Below, piece by piece: positions 57,321 to 64,000 of a DNA stretch of 64,000 nt. Positions within the stretch are counted from its first letter, which is position 1, and every line of letters begins with the position of its first letter. The notes beneath the pieces were generated by a model. It saw only the letters and a list, made by a program, of their open reading frames with translations, had not been told where the DNA came from and ran no database searches. The translations under genes and the position numbers were made by a program. Origin of the DNA: Pseudomonas sp. SCB32 (GTDB lineage: Bacteria; Pseudomonadota; Gammaproteobacteria; Pseudomonadales; Pseudomonadaceae); assembly GCF_009189165.1 (NCBI RefSeq), contig NZ_CP045118.1:1488001-1552000 (forward strand). Direction: 5' to 3'.

Positions 57321-59597
57321 ATGACATCGATGCGTTGGCACCTGCCATTGCTGCTCAGTCTGGCGATCGCCAGCGCCCCGGCCTGGGCGGCCGGCGGCAA
57401 TGAAACCCTGTTCAACTTCGTCAAGCCCATGGCCGTGGTAACGGTCACCACGCAGAACGCCGACCTGCCCAGCGCCACCGCCGAAGCCACGCCCGAGGGC
57501 GAGATCCTGCGCCGGGTGAACTTCAGCCCCGCGCCGCAGCCGACCCTGAGCCTGGCGCCGTCCAGCGGCAGCTGGGACTGGTCCCAGGCCGACAGCATGA
57601 GCCTGCGCATCCAGAACGCCATGGACTGGGCCATCACCCTGGAAGTGGAGATCGAAGGCGTTGCCGGTGCCCCGGGCCTGCACGCGAGCATCGCACTTGC
57701 GCCCGGTCCGGCACAGACGCTGCTGATCCCGTTGCGGGCTACCTCGGCGGAAGATTTCGGCATGCGCGCCGGCGTACCCATGCCGGTCACCCAGGACGGC
57801 CAGCGCCTGCTGCTCGCCAGCAAGGTGACCGGCGAGCTGAACCGCAGCAAGGTCGGTGCGGTGAAGCTCTACCTGAATGCGCCCAAGGCGGCGCAGGACA
57901 TCCTGCTGGGTCGTTTCGGCACCTTCGCCGACGGCGATCAGTGGCACAAGGCCTATACCGGCATCGTCGATGGCTTCGGCCAGGCCAGCCGTGGCGACTG
58001 GCCGGAAAAGGTGAAGAATGCCGAACAGCTCGCCAGCGCCTGGAAGGCCGAAGGCGAACAGCTGAAGAAGTGGCAGCCGGCGGCGGGCCGCGACGCCTTT
58101 GGCGGGCTGCTGGATGGTCCGGCCTTCGAAGGCACCGGTTTCTTCCGCACCGAAAAGCGCAACGGCCGCTGGTGGCTGGTCACTCCTGAGGGGCATTCCT
58201 TCTGGTCGCTGGGCGTCAACGCGGCGAATGCCGACAGCAGCCAGACCTACGTCGAAGGTCGCGAATACATGTTCGCCAGCCTGCCCAAGGAGAGCGATCC
58301 GCTGGCGACCTTCTACGGCCAGAGTGACGACCGCGCTGGCGTCGGCGCCCAGCAGGGGCGAGCCTTCGGCAATGGCCGCTGGTACGACTTCTATGCCGCC
58401 AACCGCTTCCGCGCCGACGGTGGGCTGACGGGGGATGCCGCCGCAGCCGCCTGGCGCGAGCGTACCCTGCAGCGCCTCGGCGCCTGGGGCTTCAACACTC
58501 TGGGCGACTGGAGCGATCCAGCCTTCGCGGCGGAGCCGCGCCTGCCGTACAGCGTGCCGCTGTCGATCAGCGGTGATTACGCCTCCGTCAGCACCGGCTA
58601 CGACTGGTGGGGCGCCATGCCCGATCCCTTCGATCCACGTTTCGCCATGGCCGCCGAGCGCGCCATCGCCATCGCCGCCCGCGACCATCGCGAAGACGCC
58701 TGGCTGCTCGGCTATTACGCCGACAACGAACTGGCCTGGGCCGGTCACGGCGACGATGCGCAGTCGCACTACGCGTTGGCCTTTGGCGCGCTGAAGCTGT
58801 CCACCGACAGCCCGGCCAAGCGGGCCTTCACCAAGCAGCTGAAGGACAAGTACAAGGACCACGAGGCGCTCGCCAAGGCCTGGGGAGTGCCCATCGCCGC
58901 CTGGGAAGACCTCGACGCCCCCGGCTACCAGGCGCCGCAGCCGAGCGATGCGCACCCGGCCATTTCCCAGGACTACAGTGCCTTCCTACGCCTGTACGCC
59001 GACCAGTACTTCAAGACCCTCAAGGACTCGCTGCAGTGGCATGCGCCGAACCACCTGCTGCTCGGCCCACGTTTCGCCGTCAGCACCCCGGAGGCGCTGG
59101 CGTCCTGCGCGCAGTATTGCGATCTGCTCAGCTTCAACCTGTACGTGCCGCTGCCGCACCAGGGCTACGACGTGGCTTATCTGAGCAGCCTGGACAAGCC
59201 GGTGCTGATCACCGAGTTCCACTTCGGCTCCCGTGATCGCGGGCCGTTCTGGGGCGGTGTCGCCGAGGTGTACAACGAGCAGCAGCGCGGAGAGGCTTAC
59301 CAGCGCTTCCTCGCCGAGGCGGTGAAGGCCCCGAACGTCGTCGGCGCGCACTGGTTCCAGTATCTCGACCAGCCGGTGACCGGCCGCCTGCTCGACGGTG
59401 AGAATGGCCATATCGGCCTGGTCGGTATCACCGATCTGCCCTTCACCGGCTTCGTCGACGCCGTGCGCAAGGCCAACCAGCAGGCGCTCAAGGCCATCGA
59501 TGAGCAGGCCCGCGCGGCGGCGAAAGTGGCGCCGGAGCCCAAGTCCACTCCAGTGAACGACAGCGGCGCCGAAGAGGAACAGGCCGACAGCCAATGA
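57321..59597 (+). CDS. exported beta-agarase-like glycoside hydrolase
   Basis: 758 residues. Signal peptide ending ASAPAWA, an N-terminal beta-sandwich region (about 25-250), then a TIM-barrel of the GH-A clan. Candidate acid/base E470 in YYADNELAW and nucleophile E632 in VLITEFHFG. Automatic annotation of such proteins is beta-agarase, but the substrate is not known and no sulfatase or other polysaccharide genes are adjacent. ATG 57321 follows AAGGA at nine bases. It is the only secreted glycosidase in the window. Confidence 0.82.
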   Translation: MTSMRWHLPLLLSLAIASAPAWAAGGNETLFNFVKPMAVVTVTTQNADLPSATAEATPEGEILRRVNFSPAPQPTLSLAPSSGSWDWSQADSMSLRIQNAMDWAITLEVEIEGVAGAPGLHASIALAPGPAQTLLIPLRATSAEDFGMRAGVPMPVTQDGQRLLLASKVTGELNRSKVGAVKLYLNAPKAAQDILLGRFGTFADGDQWHKAYTGIVDGFGQASRGDWPEKVKNAEQLASAWKAEGEQLKKWQPAAGRDAFGGLLDGPAFEGTGFFRTEKRNGRWWLVTPEGHSFWSLGVNAANADSSQTYVEGREYMFASLPKESDPLATFYGQSDDRAGVGAQQGRAFGNGRWYDFYAANRFRADGGLTGDAAAAAWRERTLQRLGAWGFNTLGDWSDPAFAAEPRLPYSVPLSISGDYASVSTGYDWWGAMPDPFDPRFAMAAERAIAIAARDHREDAWLLGYYADNELAWAGHGDDAQSHYALAFGALKLSTDSPAKRAFTKQLKDKYKDHEALAKAWGVPIAAWEDLDAPGYQAPQPSDAHPAISQDYSAFLRLYADQYFKTLKDSLQWHAPNHLLLGPRFAVSTPEALASCAQYCDLLSFNLYVPLPHQGYDVAYLSSLDKPVLITEFHFGSRDRGPFWGGVAEVYNEQQRGEAYQRFLAEAVKAPNVVGAHWFQYLDQPVTGRLLDGENGHIGLVGITDLPFTGFVDAVRKANQQALKAIDEQARAAAKVAPEPKSTPVNDSGAEEEQADSQ

Positions 59598-59709
59598 CTC
59601 GTCATTCGTAAGGCCGATACCCGCCTTTAGCGGGGTTCACAGGGGCGGAGGGCGCTGGAAGAATGGCGTCTTTGCCCCTTCGTCATTGCACCGTTCACTG
59701 GAGAATCCG

Positions 59710-60855
59710 ATGTCCCTGCACGGCCACTGCGACCCCCGCTTCACCCCCGTTGCCGATGCCTTCAGCGCTCTGTTCGAAGACCGCCAGGAACGCGGAGCGG
59801 CGCTGTGCATCCAGGTCGGCGGCGATACGCTGGTCGATCTGTGGGCAGGCAGTGCGGGCAAGGAACCGGGGCAGGACTGGCAGGCCGATACGCTCCTCAA
59901 CCTGTTCTCCTGCACCAAGACCTTTGCCGCCGTCGCGGTCTTGCAACTGGTGGCGGAGGGCAAGCTGGAGCTCGACGCGCCAGTGGCGCGCTACTGGCCG
60001 GAATTCGCTCAGGCGGGCAAGCAGACCATCACCGTGCGCCAGTTGCTCTGCCATCGTGCCGGCCTGCCGGCGATCCGTGAACCGCTGGCGCCGGAGGCGC
60101 TCTACGACTGGTCTACCATGACGGCCGCGCTGGCTGCCGAGACGCCCTGGTGGATACCCGGTACCGAGCACGGCTACGCACCAATCACGTATGGCTGGCT
60201 GGTGGGGGAGGTGATCCGCCGCGTGGACGGACGCGAGCCGGGCACCGCCATCGTTGCGCGCACTGCCCAGCCGCTGGGCCTGGATTTCCATATTGGCCTG
60301 GATGACGCCGAGTTCCACCGCGTTGCGCACATCGCCCGCGGCAAGGGCAACCTTGGCGACGCGGCCGCCCAGCGTCTGCTGCGGACCATGATGAGCGAGC
60401 CGGCGGCGCTCTCCACGCGCGCCTTCACCAATCCGCCCTCGGTGCTGACCAGCACCAACAAGCCCGAATGGCGCCGCATGCAGCAACCCGCGGCGAACGG
60501 CCACGGCAACGCGCGCTCGCTGGCCGGTTTCTACAGCGGTCTGCTGCAGGGCAGTCTGCTGGACGAGACGCTGCTGGCCGAACTGACCCGGGAACATGCG
60601 CTGGGTGAGGATCGAACTTTGTTGACTTGCACACGCTTCGGCCTGGGGATCATGCTTGACCAGCCGGATGTGGCCAACGCCACCTACGGTCTTGGCCCGC
60701 GTGCCTTCGGTCACCCCGGCGCCGGCGGTTCCATCGGTTTCGCCGACCCCGAACGTGAACTGGCGTTCGGCTTCGTCACCAACACCCTCGGCCCCTACGT
60801 GCTGATGGACCCGCGCGCCCAGCGCCTGGCGCGCATCGCTGGCGAGAGCCTATAG
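59710..60855 (+). CDS. serine beta-lactamase-fold esterase (EstB/class C-like)
   Basis: 381 residues without a signal peptide, so cytoplasmic. The SxxK motif is S67-C-T-K70, the tyrosine motif is in GYAPITYGWLVGE, and the third element is FGHPGAGGSIGF near the C-terminus. These fit the EstB-type carboxylesterases rather than true beta-lactamases. Natural substrate unknown. Start MSLHGHCDPRF at 59710 fits homologues; an upstream ATG at 59686 is in frame. Confidence 0.88.
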   Translation: MSLHGHCDPRFTPVADAFSALFEDRQERGAALCIQVGGDTLVDLWAGSAGKEPGQDWQADTLLNLFSCTKTFAAVAVLQLVAEGKLELDAPVARYWPEFAQAGKQTITVRQLLCHRAGLPAIREPLAPEALYDWSTMTAALAAETPWWIPGTEHGYAPITYGWLVGEVIRRVDGREPGTAIVARTAQPLGLDFHIGLDDAEFHRVAHIARGKGNLGDAAAQRLLRTMMSEPAALSTRAFTNPPSVLTSTNKPEWRRMQQPAANGHGNARSLAGFYSGLLQGSLLDETLLAELTREHALGEDRTLLTCTRFGLGIMLDQPDVANATYGLGPRAFGHPGAGGSIGFADPERELAFGFVTNTLGPYVLMDPRAQRLARIAGESL

Positions 60856-61083
60856 CGATGGACGGGAGGAACCTTCCTCTCATTGCGCCTTCGAAAGGTC
60901 GTCCGAAAACGTGACGGCCCTCTCATCGTACGGACACACACCACTCGTCAGTTGGTAATCAAAATCTCGTTCCAACTGAGTAAGTTATGCTGAATTCTTA
61001 AACTGACGGTTGAGGTTGGGGCGCCACTATATAGCCGTGGCGCTCCGGGCTCCCTTCATGTTCCGACTGATGGTGCCGCTCCC

Positions 61084-61857
61084 ATGAAAGTGCTGAAGAT
61101 CTCCACGCTCGCCCTCTGCATCGGCCTCTCGGCCTGCAGTCAGTTCCAGGCCAAGGAAAAGGAGAGCACCGCCGCCGCGCCCGCTGCTGGCAGCAGCCAT
61201 TACTGGTGGCCCTTCGGCAACGAGAGTGAGGCCACTGCCGCGGCGCCAGCGGCGGAGAAGAAACCCGTCGAGGCAGCCAAGGTTGCCGACGCTGGCAACA
61301 AGCAGCCAGGCGGCCACTGGTGGTGGCCGTTCGCTGCTGGCAATGCCCAGACTGCTGGTGGCACCGGCGCGAAAGTGCAGGACCAGCAGGTCAGCAAGGA
61401 GTGGCTGGACCAGCGTGAGCAGGCCCTGCGTGCGGCTGTCGCCGGCAGCAAGTTCACTGTCGAGCGGCGTGAGAATGCGCTGGTGCTGATCGCGCCGGTG
61501 GACGGCTCCTTCAATCCCAAGCGGCCTGAGCTGCTGTTGCCGGTCACCCTCGCCCCGTTGGGCAATGTCGCGAAGATGCTGCAGAACGATCCGGAAAGCG
61601 GTGTGCTGGTGCTCGGGCACAGCGACAGCTCGGGCGACAAGGCAGTCAACGACAAGGTCAGCCTGCAGCGTGCCCAGGCAGTATCGTCGATCTTCCGCCT
61701 CAGCGGCCTGGGCGCCGATCGCCTGCGCCTGAAGGGCGTTGGTTCGAGCTTGCCGCGCGCTGACAACGGCAGCGCCGAAGGCCGCGCGCAGAACCGTCGC
61801 GTCGAAGTGCTGCTGACCCAGCGCTCCAGTCTGGTGGCGCTGGCGCAGAAAAACTGA
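61084..61857 (+). CDS. OmpA-domain lipoprotein with tryptophan WWPF repeats
   Basis: 257 residues. Lipobox LSAC, then an Ala/Lys-rich linker containing two copies of an aromatic motif ([22 protein letters not shown]) spaced about 43 residues apart, a helical segment, and a C-terminal OmpA-like domain ([34 protein letters not shown]). The OmpA domain is divergent at the usual N-x-x-L-S-x-x-R-A. Found next to pdxH as in P. aeruginosa. The role of the WWPF repeats is unknown. Confidence 0.85.
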   Translation: MKVLKISTLALCIGLSACSQFQAKEKESTAAAPAAGSSHYWWPFGNESEATAAAPAAEKKPVEAAKVADAGNKQPGGHWWWPFAAGNAQTAGGTGAKVQDQQVSKEWLDQREQALRAAVAGSKFTVERRENALVLIAPVDGSFNPKRPELLLPVTLAPLGNVAKMLQNDPESGVLVLGHSDSSGDKAVNDKVSLQRAQAVSSIFRLSGLGADRLRLKGVGSSLPRADNGSAEGRAQNRRVEVLLTQRSSLVALAQKN

Positions 61858-61966
61858 TCCCCGCCTCGCGCAAGCGGCATTCCGGGCGGAATGTCGCTTG
61901 TCGTGGATCAAGCGCAAAGGCGCAACTCTGGATAAGCTAGGGGCCTTCGTTCCGAGGAGACTTCCG

Positions 61967-62614
61967 ATGGCCCAGACCCTGGCCGATATGCGCCGCGAAT
62001 ACACCCGTGACGGACTGAATGAATCCCAGGCTCCCAATGAGCCGTTCGGTCTGTTCCATCAGTGGTTCGAGGAGGCCGTGAAGACCGAGCAACTGCCGGT
62101 CGAACCCAATGCGATGATGCTCGCTACCGTGGACGCCCAGGGCCAGCCGCATTGCCGGGTGCTCCTGCTCAAGGGCCTGGACGAGCGAGGCTTCACCTTC
62201 TTCAGCAACTACGAAAGCGCCAAGGGCCAGCAACTGGGTGAGAACCCGCGCGCGGCCATGACCTTCTTCTGGCCGGCCCTGGAGCGCCAGGTGCGCATCG
62301 AGGGACGGGTGGAGAAGGTCTCCGTTGAGGAGTCTGCTGCCTATTACCGGGTGCGTCCGCTGGGCAGTCGCCTGGGCGCCTGGGCCTCGCCGCAGAGTCG
62401 GGTTATCGACGGGCGCGGCGAGCTGGAACAGCTGCTCGCGGAAACCGAAAAGCGCTTCTCCGAATCAGCGCCGACCTGCCCGGAGTTCTGGGGTGGTTAC
62501 CGCCTGCTGCCGAGCCGCATCGAATTCTGGCAGGGCCGTCCGAGCCGCCTGCACGATCGCCTCAACTTCCGCGTCGAGAATGGTGCCTGGGTACGCGAGC
62601 GCCTTGCTCCCTGA
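61967..62614 (+). CDS. pdxH: pyridoxamine 5'-phosphate oxidase
   Basis: 215 residues, FMN enzyme making pyridoxal 5'-phosphate. [24 protein letters not shown] and RIEGRVEKV with the C-terminal [15 protein letters not shown] are conserved FMN/PLP contacts (shown in part). ATG 61967 ([19 protein letters not shown]) gives the usual length and follows GAGGAG. It is preceded by 109 bp after the OmpA-like gene. Confidence 0.96.
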   Translation: MAQTLADMRREYTRDGLNESQAPNEPFGLFHQWFEEAVKTEQLPVEPNAMMLATVDAQGQPHCRVLLLKGLDERGFTFFSNYESAKGQQLGENPRAAMTFFWPALERQVRIEGRVEKVSVEESAAYYRVRPLGSRLGAWASPQSRVIDGRGELEQLLAETEKRFSESAPTCPEFWGGYRLLPSRIEFWQGRPSRLHDRLNFRVENGAWVRERLAP

Positions 62615-62686
62615 TCCTTGCGGGGCGTATGACCGTTCGCGGTTGTAGGCCCCGATCCCGAGGCCTGACTGGCTGTCAAGGCTAGT

Positions 62687-62721
62687 CGGCGTATAACGCG
62701 CAGCGTTATACGCTCTACGCC
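62687..62721. repeat. palindromic repeat, GGCGTATAAC family
   Basis: CGGCGTATAACGCG and CAGCGTTATACGCTCTACGCC form inverted arms; a relative lies at 6440-6468 near cntB. It sits in the 244-bp pdxH/glycerate kinase gap, which otherwise contains only likely promoter sequence. Confidence 0.55.
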
Positions 62722-62858
62722 ATTCCCGAAGGTGCGGCCCTTGTCCGCGAAACTCATCGCAGCGCCTTAATCGCGGGCAGAGTTCTGCGCTCCAGGTCCG
62801 TGCCTATCCGCTGTGCGGTGTAGGATGCCTTCATCCACCGCACAACGGACTCGCACTC

Positions 62859-63998
62859 ATGAAAGTCGTCATCGCCCCGGACTCCTTCAAGGAAAGCCTT
62901 TCCGCTCCTGAGGTCGCCCGGGCCATCGCCCGTGGCTGGCTGCGAGCGCGTCCGTCCGACCAGATACTGCTGCGGCCGATGGCCGACGGCGGGGAGGGCA
63001 CGGTGGACGCCGTGCTGGCCGCGAAGCCGGGCGAGCGGCGCGAGTGCCGGGTCTGTGGTCCTCTTGGGCTGCCGGTGACGGCGCACTGGGGGTGGCTGGA
63101 GGACGGCACCGCGGTGATCGAAATGGCCGCTGCCAGCGGCCTGCACTGGGTGCCGGAGCGCAAGCGCGATGCGACCCGCACCACCAGCCACGGCACTGGT
63201 GAGCTACTGCGCGAAGCGCTCCAGGCCGGTGCGCGCAAGATCATTCTCGGGCTTGGCGGCAGTGCCACCAACGATGCCGGGCTCGGCTTGCTGCAAGCGC
63301 TGGGGGCGCGCTTCCTGGATGCCCAGGGCGCCGAGCTCGGAGCTGGTGGCGCGGCGCTCGGTACGCTGATGGCGATCGATTTGTCCGGCCTCGATCCGCG
63401 ACTGCAGCAGGTGGAAATCGAAGTGGCCGCCGATGTGAACAATCCCCTCTGCGGGCCGCAGGGCGCTTCGGCGATATTCGGGCCGCAGAAGGGCGCGAGT
63501 CCGGCACAGGTGGAGCAGCTGGATGCCGCGCTGCGGCATTTCGCCGAGGTCGCCGCGCGAACGCTGGGCGAGGATCACAGCGTGTTCCCTGGCGTCGGTG
63601 CGGCAGGAGGTCTGGGGTTCGCCAGTCGGGCCTTCCTCAAGGCGCGTTTCCGGCCGGGTATCGAACTGATTGCCGAGCTCTCAGGGCTGGAACCGGCGTT
63701 GCAAGGCGCTGGGCTGGTGATCACTGGCGAAGGCCGCCTGGATGGCCAGAGCCTGCACGGCAAGACGCCGGTGGGTGTAGCGCGCCTGGCGCGTCGCGTC
63801 GGTGTACCGGTGGTCGCGCTGGCTGGCAGCTTGGGTGAGGGATTGCCCGAGTTACGAGAGGAGGGCATCGAGGCGGCCTTCAGCCTGGTACCGGGGCCTA
63901 TGACGTTGGCCCAGGCCTGTGCGCAGGCCGCAACGGAACTGGAGAACCGCGCCGAGGCATTGGCGCGCTTCTGGACTCTGGCTCAGGCGGCGCGGTAA
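62859..63998 (+). CDS. glxK: glycerate 2-kinase, GarK/GlxK family
   Basis: 379 residues. Starts MKVVIAPDSFKESLSAPEV, with MADGGEGTVDA, ILGLGGSATNDAGLG and LVITGEGRLDGQSLHGKTPVGVA (pieces of the family signature). It phosphorylates D-glycerate to 2-phosphoglycerate, feeding glyoxylate or tartronate-semialdehyde catabolism into glycolysis. No glyoxylate carboligase genes are within the window. Complete; the stop ends two bases from the window edge. Confidence 0.92.
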   Translation: MKVVIAPDSFKESLSAPEVARAIARGWLRARPSDQILLRPMADGGEGTVDAVLAAKPGERRECRVCGPLGLPVTAHWGWLEDGTAVIEMAAASGLHWVPERKRDATRTTSHGTGELLREALQAGARKIILGLGGSATNDAGLGLLQALGARFLDAQGAELGAGGAALGTLMAIDLSGLDPRLQQVEIEVAADVNNPLCGPQGASAIFGPQKGASPAQVEQLDAALRHFAEVAARTLGEDHSVFPGVGAAGGLGFASRAFLKARFRPGIELIAELSGLEPALQGAGLVITGEGRLDGQSLHGKTPVGVARLARRVGVPVVALAGSLGEGLPELREEGIEAAFSLVPGPMTLAQACAQAATELENRAEALARFWTLAQAAR

Positions 63999-64000
63999 TC

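Overview
The window is a gap-free stretch of a high-GC Pseudomonas chromosome. The protein content (BfrB/Bfd, MotY, GlpM, QuiP, PA3496-type protein, a complete Rnf operon) and the gene order, which from memory parallels several blocks of the P. aeruginosa PAO1 map (glp; argF; grxD-bfrB-bfd-prx-rnt-pyrC-motY-argG-gloA; nth-rnf; metG-apbC-dcd; quiP; dinG-pdxH), place it close to the P. aeruginosa/P. nitroreducens/P. citronellolis side of the genus. Species cannot be fixed from the sequence alone. No rRNA, tRNA, CRISPR array, phage or insertion sequence was seen.

1-6430: carnitine catabolism. The 3' part of a D-malate/tartrate dehydrogenase gene is followed by a BCCT transporter, carnitine monooxygenase oxygenase CntA, an aldehyde dehydrogenase and reductase CntB. 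Together they would import carnitine, split it to trimethylamine and malic semialdehyde, and take the carbon via D-malate to pyruvate. Paired GTTAACCA direct repeats with identical 18-bp spacing lie before both the transporter and cntA. 6431-8160: a REP-type repeat, an HTH-PAS-PAS regulator and glpM. 8248-13054: glpD, glpR, glpK and a YbaK deacylase, with a strong GlpR-like operator at glpD and no glpF. 13162-18376: PhzF-like isomerase, an argF-ABC ATPase pair and a stand-alone molybdopterin oxidoreductase.

18509-29745: housekeeping and iron/redox block: grxD, an MFS transporter, bfrB and bfd (Fur-like box at bfd), a peroxiredoxin, rnt-pyrC, motY (FliA-type promoter), argG (ArgR-like repeats), gloA, ppnN, a PA3496-type small protein and nth. 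29742-35605: rnfABCDGE, every junction tight or overlapping, running into nth. 35649-38725: a variable slot between rnfA and metG with a CcdAB toxin-antitoxin pair under a perfect palindrome, an unknown secreted six-cysteine protein, and a three-gene cluster (YgiB-like protein, glutathionylspermidine-synthase-family ATP-grasp enzyme, DUF350 membrane protein) that I regard as the best candidate for an uncharacterised system. 38893-42984: metG, apbC, dcd.

43236-49208: a basic-amino-acid-type ABC transporter (ATPase, two permeases, binding protein) and the AHL acylase quiP. 49377-52501: small conserved proteins (His-rich SEC-C protein, LEA-2 lipoprotein, a protein with a repeated LAPVG motif, TRIC-type channel, YchJ, DUF6231-like). 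52642-63998: OmpA-like lipoprotein, a coupled DUF1145/collagen-like secreted protein pair, CopD-like membrane protein, DinG-type helicase, an exported agarase-like glycosidase, a serine beta-lactamase-fold esterase, a lipoprotein with WWPF repeats, pdxH and glycerate kinase. Intergenic space carries at least four families of palindromic repeats and many intrinsic terminators.
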